The notes below the pieces were generated by a model. The model was given only the letters and a program-made list of their open reading frames with translations. It had not been told where the DNA came from and made no database searches. Of a stretch of 64,000 nt of DNA, positions 34,114-43,332 are shown piece by piece. Positions within the stretch are counted from its first letter, which is position 1; every line of letters begins with the position of its first letter. A program made the translations under genes and the position numbers. This stretch comes from Chthonomonadaceae bacterium (GTDB taxonomy: Bacteria; Armatimonadota; Chthonomonadetes; Chthonomonadales; Chthonomonadaceae), in NCBI GenBank assembly GCA_027450145.1, contig DAIDKH010000002.1, positions 26,256 to 90,255 of the forward strand, in the 5' to 3' direction.

Positions 34114-35127
34114 ATGACAGTTAGAGTTGGAATTAACGGTTTTGGTCGAATAGGCCGCCTTGCCCTGCGTACCATCCTTGAGCGCAGCGGTGGCGCCCTC
34201 GAGGTTGTAGCTATTAATGACCTAACAGATACCGCTACTAACGCACACATGTTTCGCTATGACTCTACATATGGTCCATTTAACGGCGAAGTAACGGCAG
34301 ACGAGGGAACGTTCGCGGTAAATGGCAAACCCATCACAGTTTTTGCAGAGCGTAACCCTGGCGACATCGCATGGGACAAAGCTGGCGTTGATATTGTCAT
34401 TGAATCAACCGGCCTTTTCACCGATGCAACCAAGGCTGTCGCACACAGAGAACATGGCGTCAAAAAGGTTATTATCTCTGCACCCGCTAAAAATGAAGAT
34501 ATAACAATTGTTCTCGGCGTGAACCAGGACAAGTACGACCCTGCGCAGCACCATGTTATTTCCAACGCCTCCTGCACAACCAACGGTCTCGCTCCGGTCG
34601 CGAAATTCCTCAACGACAAGTTTGGCATAGAGAAGGGCTTACTTACGACCGTTCACGCATACACCAACTCCCAGCGGCTGCAGGATACCGCCAGCAAAGA
34701 CCTGCGTGATGCGCGGGCCGCCGCACAGAACATAGTTCCTGCAGGTACAGGCGCCGCTCGTGCAGTCGGTCTGGTTATCCCAGAGCTTAAGGGTAAGTTC
34801 CACGGTATGGCTTTCCGCGTACCTACGCCAACCGTGTCAGTAGTCGACTTCACCGCGCTTCTTGCGCGAGATGCTTCGGTAGACGAAATAAATGCCGTGG
34901 CGAAAGAATATGCAGACGGGCCAATGAAGGGTATTTTGCAGTACTGTGAACTTCCTCTCGTCAGCACTGACCTAAAGGGCAGCACATTCTCGTCGATTTA
35001 CTCGTCCATCGACACCGTAGCGGTTGGCGGTAACCTCGTTAAAGTAGTTGCATGGTACGACAACGAGTGGGGCTATGCCAGCAGGATCGCAGATATCACC
35101 AAGTTTATTGCGAGCCGAGGTCTCTAA
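34114..35127 (+). CDS. gap: Glyceraldehyde-3-phosphate dehydrogenase
   Basis: The central glycolytic enzyme oxidises glyceraldehyde-3-phosphate to 1,3-bisphosphoglycerate. NAD-binding INGFGRIGRL begins the protein. Asp36 in AINDLTD indicates NAD rather than NADP use. The catalytic Cys154 is in SNASCTTNGLAP, and TVHAYTNSQ and WYDNEWGY are present. Length 337 residues is normal. I start at ATG 34114 (MTVRVGING) with GGAGG 9 bases upstream; the frame is open further but the family starts here. A terminator follows before pgk, so gap may be expressed more strongly than the other two. Confidence 0.98.
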   Translation: MTVRVGINGFGRIGRLALRTILERSGGALEVVAINDLTDTATNAHMFRYDSTYGPFNGEVTADEGTFAVNGKPITVFAERNPGDIAWDKAGVDIVIESTGLFTDATKAVAHREHGVKKVIISAPAKNEDITIVLGVNQDKYDPAQHHVISNASCTTNGLAPVAKFLNDKFGIEKGLLTTVHAYTNSQRLQDTASKDLRDARAAAQNIVPAGTGAARAVGLVIPELKGKFHGMAFRVPTPTVSVVDFTALLARDASVDEINAVAKEYADGPMKGILQYCELPLVSTDLKGSTFSSIYSSIDTVAVGGNLVKVVAWYDNEWGYASRIADITKFIASRGL

Positions 35128-35140
35128 TAGTGCGGTTTTA

Positions 35141-35175
35141 GAGAGTGGCGCCCTCATTGAGGGCGCTGCTCTTTT
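35141..35175 (+). terminator. Terminator between gap and pgk
   Basis: GCGCCCTC pairs with GAGGGCGC around ATT, extended outward by AGAG/CTCT past a two-base mismatch, and is followed by TTTTATTTT. It is a classic intrinsic terminator placed 14 bases after gap, probably partial because pgk follows at once. Confidence 0.85.
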
Positions 35176-35211
35176 ATTTTGGTTTCGTTAATAAGACTGG
35201 ACAATATACTA

Positions 35212-36402
35212 ATGAATAAAAAGACCATTCGTGACATTGATGTTCGTGGCAAGAGAGTACTGTGTCGTGTAGATTTCAATGTACCGCAGGATGAAAATGG
35301 TGACATTACCGATGATACACGAATTACCGCGGCCCTCCCAACAATTCAGTACCTCCTGCAAAACGGAGCTCGGTTAATACTGGTGAGCCACCTTGGTCGT
35401 CCCAAGGGCGTTACGCCCAAGTATACGCTGGCACCAGTTGCGAAGAGACTTGCTGAACTGCTTGGCCAATCTGTTGTGCTTCAACCGGACTGTATTGGAC
35501 CCCATGTTGAAGCCGCAGCGAAGGCTCTTAAGGACGGAGAAGTCATCCTTCTTGAAAACGTGCGGTTCTACCCGGAGGAAGAAAAAAACGAACCAGCCTT
35601 CGCCTCGAGCCTAGCGTCGCTAGCAGAGCTTTACGTTAACGATGCCTTTGGTACTGCTCACCGCGCTCATGCTTCCACCGAGGGAGTCGCTCATCACCTA
35701 CCAGCAGTCGGCGGCTTTCTAATGCAGAAGGAGCTTGATTACTTGGGTTCTGCGCTTGACGCCCCGACTCGACCGTTTGTTGCCATACTCGGTGGCGCCA
35801 AGGTCAAAGACAAAATTGGTGTCATTAAGCAGCTACTTACCAAAGTAGACACCCTCATCATCGGTGGTGGGATGGCTTACACATTCTTGAAGGCACAGGG
35901 CTACGAGATTGGAGACTCTCTTCTTGATGCGGCAAACCTTGACTTTTGCAAGGAGGTGCTTGCAACCTCGGCATCCAAGATACTGCTCCCCAAGGATATA
36001 GTGATCACAGACCACAATCCCTTTCAGGACGGTGAAGCGGCGTGTAACACGCGAGTTGTTCCTGCAACCGAGATTCCATCCGGTTGGGAAGGGGCTGATA
36101 TAGGACCGGCTACAGTAGAGACGTTTTCTGCAGCGGTTACTTCCGCGGGTACAGTAGTGTGGAACGGCCCTATGGGTATTTTCGAGTTTGAAAAGTTCGC
36201 TTCAGGAACGAGAGCCGTGGCTCAGGCACTAGCGTCATCAAAGGCCGTTTCGATTATCGGCGGGGGCGATTCTGCTGCTGCGGTTCAACAAATGGGCTTT
36301 GGCGACAAAATGAACCACATCTCGACCGGCGGTGGCGCATCGCTGGAGTTTCTGGAAGGTAAACCGCTACCTGGCGTGGCCGCGCTTCAGGATAAGGAGT
36401 AA
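35212..36402 (+). CDS. pgk: Phosphoglycerate kinase
   Basis: This enzyme transfers phosphate from 1,3-bisphosphoglycerate to ADP. Signature parts are [90 protein letters not shown] and [11 protein letters not shown]. Start ATG 35212 ([11 protein letters not shown], 396 residues) matches the family; an earlier in-frame start at 35179 would add a tail inside the terminator region. It sits six bases before tpiA, forming the usual pgk-tpiA pair. Confidence 0.97.
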   Translation: MNKKTIRDIDVRGKRVLCRVDFNVPQDENGDITDDTRITAALPTIQYLLQNGARLILVSHLGRPKGVTPKYTLAPVAKRLAELLGQSVVLQPDCIGPHVEAAAKALKDGEVILLENVRFYPEEEKNEPAFASSLASLAELYVNDAFGTAHRAHASTEGVAHHLPAVGGFLMQKELDYLGSALDAPTRPFVAILGGAKVKDKIGVIKQLLTKVDTLIIGGGMAYTFLKAQGYEIGDSLLDAANLDFCKEVLATSASKILLPKDIVITDHNPFQDGEAACNTRVVPATEIPSGWEGADIGPATVETFSAAVTSAGTVVWNGPMGIFEFEKFASGTRAVAQALASSKAVSIIGGGDSAAAVQQMGFGDKMNHISTGGGASLEFLEGKPLPGVAALQDKE

Positions 36403-36407
36403 ATAAC

Positions 36408-37208
36408 ATGCGAAAACCCATCATCGCGGGTAACTGGAAGCTTAATGGCACGATCGCTGAAGCTCAGGCTCTCATTGCAGAACTTAAGGCATTGGTTCGG
36501 GACTCCAACAACGTGGATATCGTAGTCTGTCCGCCATTTACTGCGCTGTCAACCGTTGCTAGTGCGGTAACCTCCTCATCAATCCAGCTTGGCGCTCAAG
36601 ACATTTTCTTCCGCCAGAAAGGAGCCTACACGGGCCAAATCTCTGGGCCAATGCTTTTGGACTGCGGCTGCAAATATGCCATTATGGGCCATTCTGAACG
36701 ACGCGGACGATTTGGCGTTCCGGAACCCGATCTTACAGAAGAGATTCTCCAGGTTTTTGGTGACAACGACAAAACAGTAAATCTCAAACTTCGTGCCGCA
36801 CTCTTCAATGGACTAACTCCCATCTGTTGTGTAGGTGAGGTTCTTGCCGAACGCGAATCCGGCAAGACTGATGCCATAGTACAAGCCCAAGTGACAGGTG
36901 CGCTAGACGGCGTTTCTGCCGATGAGGCAGCCACGATTGTATTTGCATACGAGCCCGTGTGGGCCATTGGTACGGGTAAGGTATGTGCTGCGGATGAAGC
37001 AGACCGCGTATGTGGTATTATCCGTGCAACGGTAGCCGGCCTAGCCGGAGATACAGCTGCTCAGGCTGTACGAATTCAGTATGGCGGAAGCGTAAAGCCG
37101 GACAACGCTGCCGATCTCCTTGGTAGGCCCAACATAGATGGTGCTCTCGTTGGCGGAGCAAGTCTCAAAGCATCCGATTTCGCTGCAATAGTCAAAGCCG
37201 CAGAATAA
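36408..37208 (+). CDS. tpiA: Triosephosphate isomerase
   Basis: This enzyme interconverts dihydroxyacetone phosphate and glyceraldehyde-3-phosphate. The catalytic Lys is in AGNWKLNG, His in IMGHSERR, Glu in FAYEPVWAIGTGK, and the phosphate loop in IQYGGSVKPDNAADLL. It has 266 residues, about 15 more than usual. The extra part follows SERR (GRFGVPEPDLTEEILQVFGDND) where most have a shorter loop. It directly follows pgk. Confidence 0.97.
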   Translation: MRKPIIAGNWKLNGTIAEAQALIAELKALVRDSNNVDIVVCPPFTALSTVASAVTSSSIQLGAQDIFFRQKGAYTGQISGPMLLDCGCKYAIMGHSERRGRFGVPEPDLTEEILQVFGDNDKTVNLKLRAALFNGLTPICCVGEVLAERESGKTDAIVQAQVTGALDGVSADEAATIVFAYEPVWAIGTGKVCAADEADRVCGIIRATVAGLAGDTAAQAVRIQYGGSVKPDNAADLLGRPNIDGALVGGASLKASDFAAIVKAAE

Positions 37209-37278
37209 AGTCGGTATATTATCATTGTGGCTAATATTTAGCCCGCTGGCTCGCAGCCAGTAAGGAGGTTACCAGAAA

Positions 37279-38385
37279 ATGGAAAGCCGTTCCGTTAGAA
37301 TCGGTATCATTGGCTGCGGCCAGATTGCTCAGCAGCATCTCAAGAACTACGCAACCATACCCGAAGCAGAGGTAGTAGCGTGTGCGGATATCCTCCATTC
37401 AGCTGCGGATAACACCGCAGAACGATTTGGCATACCCAATGTATACTACACCGCTGCAGAGATGCTTGCGCGCGATGATCTTGATGCGGTGGATGTATGC
37501 TTACACAACAATCTTCACGTAAGTGGTACTAGGGCAGTGCTGGAGCGTGGACTACACTGCTATTGCGAAAAGCCAATGGCAGGGTCATATCGCGACGCCG
37601 AAACAATGCTCCAATTATCACGCGATACCGGCAAAATGCTGCACATTCAGCTTGGTATGATCTATTTCGACGAGGCGCGGGCCGCACGGGAACTTATTGA
37701 CGCCGGAGAACTTGGCGAGATATACCACGCCCGGTCCACTGGTTTTCGACGACGCGGACGCCCCTACGTCGATGGTTACGGAAAACCTGCCTTTGTCCAG
37801 AAGCAGAATTCTGGTGGTGGTGCACTCTACGATATGGGCGTTTACCACATATCTCAGTTGCTTTACCTCCTGGGCAACCCCAAGATAGCCAGGATTTCGG
37901 GAAATACCTACCAAAAGCTGCCAATGAACGAAGCGCGAAGGAAAGATGCTGGTTACAGCGTGGAGGAACTAGCTACAGGCTACATTCGATTCGAGGGTGA
38001 CTTGACCCTGGATGTCATTGAGGCTTGGGCAGTAAACCTGGGTAACTTTTCTGGATCTTGTATTCTTGGCACTAAAGGCGGCGTGTCGCTTGACCCATTC
38101 AGCTTCCACAAAACAGTGGGTGAGGTTGATCTCGACGCCAATGCAAATCTAGACTCCTCCCGGTACCGCTGGAATACGGTGCATGGTGAAAAGGAGCTAT
38201 ATACCAGTTCACAGGCCCATTGGGTTGCTGCGCTACTTGGCAAGGTACAGTTGTTGCCCACCGCGGAGATAGCACTAAATACTATGTTGATTTCCACGGG
38301 CATCTACCTTTCGGCTGAGCGCGGTTGTGAAGTGTCAGCCGAAGAGGTAAAATCTCACTCGGTTTCGCTCGCTATTCCGCTGTAA
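37279..38385 (+). CDS. Gfo/Idh/MocA-family oxidoreductase
   Basis: A 368-residue NAD(P)-dependent sugar oxidoreductase with AAGGAGG 10 bases before ATG. The Rossmann motif is IGIIGCGQIAQQHLKNY. HNNLHVSGTRAVLERGLHCYCEKPMA carries the EKP motif with the catalytic Lys, and a C-terminal domain includes GGALYDMGVYHISQLLYLLG with an active-site Asp/His pair. Substrates are usually inositols or sugars and cannot be fixed here. It lies 70 bases after tpiA and may be read from the same promoter. Confidence 0.9.
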   Translation: MESRSVRIGIIGCGQIAQQHLKNYATIPEAEVVACADILHSAADNTAERFGIPNVYYTAAEMLARDDLDAVDVCLHNNLHVSGTRAVLERGLHCYCEKPMAGSYRDAETMLQLSRDTGKMLHIQLGMIYFDEARAARELIDAGELGEIYHARSTGFRRRGRPYVDGYGKPAFVQKQNSGGGALYDMGVYHISQLLYLLGNPKIARISGNTYQKLPMNEARRKDAGYSVEELATGYIRFEGDLTLDVIEAWAVNLGNFSGSCILGTKGGVSLDPFSFHKTVGEVDLDANANLDSSRYRWNTVHGEKELYTSSQAHWVAALLGKVQLLPTAEIALNTMLISTGIYLSAERGCEVSAEEVKSHSVSLAIPL

Positions 38386-38454
38386 CATGCGTTTGATCTT
38401 AGCGTGAGCGCGTTAAGAATATCACCACATACACCACGAAATGGGGTTATATCT

Positions 38455-38715
38455 ATGGACGATGAACTAAAAAAGCTAGCAGAGGATGCTGTTACACAGA
38501 AATTTGGCGGTACTGCTGGGGAAGCCGTCACTGATGTGCTAGCAGGCAATGCGCAAGGCGCCGTTGCAAAAATTGGCTCGGCATTTGGCCTAGGCGGTGG
38601 CAACTCAAACAGCAGTGACGATAGTAACGCCGATGACAATGACGATGACAGCAATTCGGACAGTAGCGAAGACGATAATAGCGGCTCCGATGATAGCGAC
38701 GACGACAGTAACTAA
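38455..38715 (+). CDS. Small protein with a very acidic Asp/Ser tail
   Basis: An 86-residue protein from ATG 38455 (MDDELKKLAEDAVTQKFGG). The first half is a short amphipathic, Gly-rich segment (TAGEAVTDVLAGNAQGAVAKIGSAFGLGGG). The second half is almost only Asp, Ser, Asn and Glu, strongly negative and surely disordered. This composition is known for Ca2+-binding or DNA-mimic-like proteins, but no family is recognised. GGGG lies upstream at weak spacing. It ends just before a bidirectional terminator. Confidence 0.6.
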   Translation: MDDELKKLAEDAVTQKFGGTAGEAVTDVLAGNAQGAVAKIGSAFGLGGGNSNSSDDSNADDNDDDSNSDSSEDDNSGSDDSDDDSN

Positions 38716-38750
38716 AGCTTCATTTCCGCAGTGAAACGTACCTAGGTATA

Positions 38751-38782
38751 GCTTTGGCCGATCTATATGGATCGGCCAGAGC
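38751..38782. terminator. Bidirectional terminator between convergent genes
   Basis: GCTTTGGCCGATC pairs with GATCGGCCAGAGC (one wobble) around a 6-base loop, followed by TAAATATT. It ends both the acidic-protein gene and the long his transcript from the other strand. Confidence 0.75.
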
Positions 38783-38822
38783 TAAATATTCACTATTGAA
38801 GGATCTGTAGATTACAGTGTTG

Positions 38823-40694
38823 TCACTTTAAGCCGACAGGTCGATAATAGACCCACCACTCGAGGCACAGCAATCCAAGGACCAGCAGCACAGCAAACCT
38901 CCAAACGGGCCGGTGAACGACGTTTACCTTTCCTGGTTTCGCCTTGACCTCCTCGTGCCCGACGCCAGGAACTCGATGCGCCCCCAACGAAGCAATGTCG
39001 GAGTATTTTGGGTTGATCGCCCACGTCCAATGGTAATTTGCAGCCGAGGCCGTGTAAAACCCGGCCTCATTACAGACAACTGATACTCCCACCGAATTGG
39101 CATTCACATTTTCAACACGCCTATCGGGGTAAGTAACCTGGACCACGCCTTTTGCCGGTGCATTTGGCAAGACTATTGCTTTGCCGGCTTCGTAATTGGC
39201 TATTGCAACATCAATACAGTCCTTCGTCAGCCACCGCACGGCGTTAGACACGAAAATTGGAAACCCAACAGAAACGACAAATGCTCCGCTGTTTACCGAG
39301 AAACCACAAAACAGCTGCCTATGGCGTATGCCACGCCTAGCCACGATGAGATCGCCATCGACCGTTTTTGCCAGATCCGTAGCAGAATTCACCGGTATAC
39401 CCAGTATAGAGTTAGGAAAAACGAAACCATGAGCATTAACGTAACGCATGGCAGGATGTCTACGTTCCCAGCTCTCAACAGCTGTTCTTGTTACCTTGTG
39501 AGTTGACCGGACGGGACTTTGATTACTTGTGCAATGGATGAACAGGTAGTTACCTCGCGGAAGGCTTGCGGGTGCGGTATTGCAAAACACTATCAGGTCA
39601 AACCCTTGACTGGCAGCCTTACCGGGGTATTGCGGCGCGGACCAAAGTCGAACAGTAGGATCGCTTAACAGAGCGGCCCGAAGGTACTCCGTTCCAGTTC
39701 CCACAAGCAGTACTTTGCGAGTTGGAGGTGGTTGAACTATAAGCCGTGCCCGAGATGCTACAGGCAGGTCGCCCGAGGGATTCAGTGTGATCTCCAGCTT
39801 GTGTCGTGCACGGACTATAGGGAGCTGATATACCTGTGTGCTGTTTCCGTTGCCATTTACCCTAATGGATCTCGCATCAATAAGCACGCCATCAAGCCTC
39901 AAGCTCTCGACAGCGTTCATCGGCATCGTGCCGGCGTTGTGCACCGATGCAAAAACCTGCAATCCGTTTCCTTGTGGCGTATAGGCATAGTTGCACGCGG
40001 AAAGCATGAGTGCGCCCGAGTGCCTGTTACCCACCGTGATAACACGAACCGGTACTTGGGCCTTCGCGGCACCACGAAGCGCTTGAGGGAAACGTGCTGC
40101 CCAACACCCGTCAGTTACCAGCTCAATGGTGGGATTATCATTCCTCTCTGTGGTAGCGAGATCGGTCGCGAGATTAATTGCTCCTGCAATGTCGGGAAAA
40201 CCGTCGTCACAGCGAAGGGTTTGTAAGGCGGCCATGATACGCGATGTATGGTGAACTAGTGGGGTTACAATTGTTGCCTGGCTGCCCGCCGAAATAAGCT
40301 CTATCGTGCGAGGGTGCATAGAATATAGTGACCTCTCGGTCGCTTGTATTGCCTCTTGGAGCCGCGTCTCACCACGATCGCTCGTCTCCATGGTGAGGCC
40401 CGTGTCCACAATGAGATAAACCATACCGCTTGACTGCGAGGTGCTGAGGAACGAGGGTTGAGCCGCTGCAATCACTATGGCTGCTATTAGCAGGCATTGA
40501 ATTAGAAATAAAAGATTGCTACGCAGCCGTTGAAGGGGAGTATTTGCAGTTTCATCTTGTACAATCCTACTCCAGAATAAAAGTGAAGGAACCACGACCT
40601 TGTCGCGGCGAAGCTTTAGCATATAGAGCGCGATAAGTACTGCAATAGCAAATGGAGCAAACCAAAAATACCCTGGCCTCAAGAAAAACATCAC
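38823..40694 (-). CDS. BatA/VWA-type membrane protein at the end of the his run
   Basis: A 623-residue protein. Residues 1-90 are a BatA-type N-terminal domain with two helices (FAIAVLIALYMLKLRRDKVVVPSLLFW and LLFLIQCLLIAAIVIAAAQP). A von Willebrand A-like domain follows (VYLIVDTGLTMETSDRGETR, IELVTDGCWAARFPQ); its metal site is weak, with DTGLTMETS where DxSxS is usual. After a beta-rich middle there is a last helix near the C-terminus (FAVLLVLGLLCLEWWVYY). Such proteins sit in the inner membrane with MoxR ATPases in aerotolerance-type systems; no MoxR gene is near. It begins 3 bases after a small coiled-coil gene. Confidence 0.8.
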   Translation of the reverse strand: MMFFLRPGYFWFAPFAIAVLIALYMLKLRRDKVVVPSLLFWSRIVQDETANTPLQRLRSNLLFLIQCLLIAAIVIAAAQPSFLSTSQSSGMVYLIVDTGLTMETSDRGETRLQEAIQATERSLYSMHPRTIELISAGSQATIVTPLVHHTSRIMAALQTLRCDDGFPDIAGAINLATDLATTERNDNPTIELVTDGCWAARFPQALRGAAKAQVPVRVITVGNRHSGALMLSACNYAYTPQGNGLQVFASVHNAGTMPMNAVESLRLDGVLIDARSIRVNGNGNSTQVYQLPIVRARHKLEITLNPSGDLPVASRARLIVQPPPTRKVLLVGTGTEYLRAALLSDPTVRLWSAPQYPGKAASQGFDLIVFCNTAPASLPRGNYLFIHCTSNQSPVRSTHKVTRTAVESWERRHPAMRYVNAHGFVFPNSILGIPVNSATDLAKTVDGDLIVARRGIRHRQLFCGFSVNSGAFVVSVGFPIFVSNAVRWLTKDCIDVAIANYEAGKAIVLPNAPAKGVVQVTYPDRRVENVNANSVGVSVVCNEAGFYTASAANYHWTWAINPKYSDIASLGAHRVPGVGHEEVKAKPGKVNVVHRPVWRFAVLLVLGLLCLEWWVYYRPVGLK

Positions 40695-40696
40695 AC

Positions 40697-41002
40697 CTAC
40701 ATGTTCCGCGATATCACCTGTTGCGCTTCGGTCTTGGCAGCACGGTTTGTTAATTCTAAGGAGGTGACCCGGCTATCTAAGGTTTGAAGCGTATGGTCTA
40801 TCGACATATCGTACTGTGTAGTTGTATCCCGTAATGCTCGTAACTCCTCGCGCAGGCGTTCTACCTCAGCTCGAAGGTTGCCTTCATTCTGGCCGTTGAG
40901 AAGTTGCATTTCAAGTATCTCTTTACGGTGGCTGGTAACTATTGCCATGATCGGTACCATAAAGATCATCACAACTGCTACAAGACCAATAAGATCACCC
41001 AT
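40697..41002 (-). CDS. Small membrane-anchored coiled-coil protein
   Basis: A 101-residue protein with one N-terminal helix (LVAVVMIFMVPIMAIV), then a coiled coil rich in Glu, Arg and Leu (EVERLREELRALRD, TLQTLDSRVTSLELTN). GGGAGG just before ATG 41002 overlaps the end of hisA. It lies between hisA and the BatA-like gene, so it is probably a partner of the latter. No named family is recognised. Confidence 0.7.
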   Translation of the reverse strand: MGDLIGLVAVVMIFMVPIMAIVTSHRKEILEMQLLNGQNEGNLRAEVERLREELRALRDTTTQYDMSIDHTLQTLDSRVTSLELTNRAAKTEAQQVISRNM

Positions 41003-41004
41003 TC

Positions 41005-41748
41005 CTAGCCTCCCTGAGCAAGGTCAAGAGCATTTCTAAGTGTAAGCGCTCCTGCGTAAAGAGCCTTGCCCACTATAACACCTTCTATATTTGCACTTTT
41101 ATCGGCCAAGGCTTTTAGGGTGGTTATATCATCGGGACCCGCTACTCCTCCCGAGGCAATTACCGGGAGGTTACCCGCACAACGTGCAATATCTGCAAGT
41201 GCCACCTGATTAACACCTTGCAGCATACCATCGCGAGCCACATCCGTAAAGATAAACCGCCGGGCCCCTAGTGCTGCCATTTTCGTAACAAATGCACCAG
41301 CAGGTTCACCCGTTGTCTGCTGCCAGCCATGAATTGCGACCAAACCTTCCTTGGCATCCACTCCAACAGCGACTTTGTCACCATACAACGTAAAAAGTCC
41401 CTGGGCTAGTTGATCATTTTGGGCGACCGCGGTGCCAACTACGACACGACTAACGCCTACATTAAGCATACGCTCCACAACCTCACCACTGCGCACACCG
41501 CCACCAAACTGCACCGGCAGCCCCACCTGTCGCACAATATGTCGAACGACCTGAAGATTTACTGCCTGTGGTGAACCCATGCGGGCTCCGTCTAGATCAA
41601 CGACGTGAAGCCACTGCGCTCCGTCCTCTTTAAACCGACGGGCAATCTTAAGCGGGTCTTCAGAATACGTCGTAACACTGTCAAATTTGCCCTGGCTCAA
41701 ACGAACACATTTGCCGTCCTTAAGATCGATGGCAGGAAAAATAATCAT
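41005..41748 (-). CDS. hisA: Phosphoribosylformimino-5-aminoimidazole carboxamide ribotide isomerase
   Basis: HisA isomerises ProFAR to PRFAR in histidine synthesis. MIIFPAIDLKDGKCVRLSQG carries the first catalytic Asp. DLDGARMGSPQAVNLQVV, QFGGGVRSGEVVERML, FTDVARDGMLQGVN with the second Asp, and VIASGGVAGPDDI mark the half-barrel phosphate sites. I start at ATG 41748, which overlaps the hisH stop (ATGA); a TTG three codons earlier is possible. It has 247 residues, the normal size. Confidence 0.95.
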   Translation of the reverse strand: MIIFPAIDLKDGKCVRLSQGKFDSVTTYSEDPLKIARRFKEDGAQWLHVVDLDGARMGSPQAVNLQVVRHIVRQVGLPVQFGGGVRSGEVVERMLNVGVSRVVVGTAVAQNDQLAQGLFTLYGDKVAVGVDAKEGLVAIHGWQQTTGEPAGAFVTKMAALGARRFIFTDVARDGMLQGVNQVALADIARCAGNLPVIASGGVAGPDDITTLKALADKSANIEGVIVGKALYAGALTLRNALDLAQGG

Positions 41749-42368
41749 GGTTTCCAATCCACAAAGTTTCTTAGCATTACCTTACCCACTTCACCACTTT
41801 TTTCGGGATGAAATTGTACGGCCATCACATTATCCATTTCTATTGCGCAACAGAACTCGATACCGTGGGTTGCAACTGCAGAAATGATAGCTTTATCGAA
41901 GGGTACAGGAAAGTACGAATGTACAAAGTAGACGCAGGCACCTTCTTCTACGTTTCGAAAAAACCGTGAGGGGTGTGTGAAGTGCAAGTTATTCCAACCG
42001 ATGTGCGGAATTTTGATACCCTCTGGGGCAGGAGTACCTGCGTAGAATCGCTCTACGTTGCCCGCGCAAATACCCAGCCCATTCGATGTGCCAAGCTCCG
42101 TGCTGCTGTCAAATAGTAGCTGTAAGCCGAGACAAATACCCAGAAAAGGCTTCCCGGATTTGGCCGCGGCACGGACAGATTCCACTAAACCACGGTCGGT
42201 AAGGTTATTCATTGCAGCACAAAACGCGCCAACTCCGGGTAGAACAACCTTGTCTGCCGCGATTATTTCATCGGGATCGCCCGTGATGAACGGGTCACCA
42301 CCGGCGTTCTGCAGCGCGCGCTCCACACTGTGCAGGTTAGCCATACCATAATCTACAATCGCAATCAT
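41745..42368 (-). CDS. hisH: Imidazole glycerol phosphate synthase, glutaminase subunit
   Basis: HisH provides ammonia from glutamine to HisF. IAIVDYGMANLHSVERAL starts the protein. The nucleophile Cys is in FLGICLGLQLLFDSS, and the His-Glu pair in MAVQFHPEKSGEVG. KIPHIGWNNLHF is the usual middle motif. It has 207 residues. hisF is not in this window, so the partner must be elsewhere. It overlaps hisA by four bases. Confidence 0.95.
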   Translation of the reverse strand: MIAIVDYGMANLHSVERALQNAGGDPFITGDPDEIIAADKVVLPGVGAFCAAMNNLTDRGLVESVRAAAKSGKPFLGICLGLQLLFDSSTELGTSNGLGICAGNVERFYAGTPAPEGIKIPHIGWNNLHFTHPSRFFRNVEEGACVYFVHSYFPVPFDKAIISAVATHGIEFCCAIEMDNVMAVQFHPEKSGEVGKVMLRNFVDWKP

Positions 42369-42415
42369 TCGTTAGCGGCTCCGCAGTGTATTACGCGGCT
42401 GCCACTAGCGAGCGG

Positions 42416-42682
42416 CTACCGGCCAGACACTGCCTGTGTGTCGATCTGCGGTCCCGGGTTGTTGGAATTCACGACCGAGCCAGCAGATCCGTCGTCTATG
42501 TGCTTTTCTATTGAGGTCAAATTGGACGATATTTGTCGGGCATTTGCGTCGGTTACACTCATCGCCCAGTGTAATGTTCCTAGTAGAACCACACTGAGCA
42601 TAATGACAAGTACTACCCTAACATAGACCGGACGATCTCCACCAATGTCCTCTAGTTCGTTGTCGTTTAATTCGTCGTTCAA
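42416..42682 (-). CDS. Small single-pass membrane protein within the his operon
   Basis: An 88-residue protein starting at TTG 42682 with GAGGAG 8 bases upstream. It has an acidic N-terminus (DELNDNELEDIGGD), one helix (VVLVIMLSVVLLGTLHWAM) and a polar tail of about 45 residues. No family is recognised. It lies between hisB and hisH. Together with the coiled-coil protein downstream it shows that envelope proteins of unknown role are built into this his operon. Confidence 0.6.
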   Translation of the reverse strand: MNDELNDNELEDIGGDRPVYVRVVLVIMLSVVLLGTLHWAMSVTDANARQISSNLTSIEKHIDDGSAGSVVNSNNPGPQIDTQAVSGR

Positions 42683-42735
42683 AAAGGGATCTCCTCAGGT
42701 GGTCTTCGAGTTCACCCTGTAGATCCTTTTAGCCT

Positions 42736-43332
42736 TTACAGCACCCCTTTTGTAGAGGGTATTCCCGTCACTCTCGCGCTTCGGCTGGCAGCCATCGCTA
42801 AAGCTCGAGCAAATGCCTTAAATGCAGATTCTATGATATGGTGCGAGTTATTGCCGCGCAGTTGCATAAAATGCAGTGTGATGCCCGCATTCATTGCAAC
42901 TGCTCGAAAGAATTCCGTTGTCAGTTCTGTGGTATAGTCGCCCAACTTGGGCGTGTTAAGTACGAAGTCCTCGGCTAAAAATCCCCTGCCACTGATATCG
43001 AGAGCACAAGCCACAAGGGCCTCATCCATCGGCATGGTGCACTGACCAGCCCTTACAATGCCCGCTTTGTCGCCCAGCGCCTGCGCAATCGCCTGCCCAA
43101 TAGCTATACCGACATCCTCCACCGTGTGGTGATCATCAATATGCAGGTCACCCTCGCAGGTTACAGTCAGATCCATATTGGCATGCCGCGCGATATGCGT
43201 GAGCATATGGTCGAAGAAACCAATACCAGAGCTAACCGTAGCCACCCCTTGGCCATCAAGGTTGACTTCTATATGTATATCGGTTTCATTTGTCTTGCGG
43301 TTTACCGCTGCAATTCGTGTTACCGCGGTCAT
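42736..43332 (-). CDS. hisB: Imidazoleglycerol-phosphate dehydratase
   Basis: This enzyme dehydrates imidazole glycerol phosphate with Mn2+. FFDHMLTHIARHANMDL, GDLHIDDHHTVEDVGIAIGQA and GNNSHHIIESAFKAFARAL carry the metal-binding His/Glu sites. The protein is monofunctional with 198 residues and lacks a phosphatase domain. Its ATG overlaps the hisD stop. Confidence 0.96.
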   Translation of the reverse strand: MTAVTRIAAVNRKTNETDIHIEVNLDGQGVATVSSGIGFFDHMLTHIARHANMDLTVTCEGDLHIDDHHTVEDVGIAIGQAIAQALGDKAGIVRAGQCTMPMDEALVACALDISGRGFLAEDFVLNTPKLGDYTTELTTEFFRAVAMNAGITLHFMQLRGNNSHHIIESAFKAFARALAMAASRSARVTGIPSTKGVL

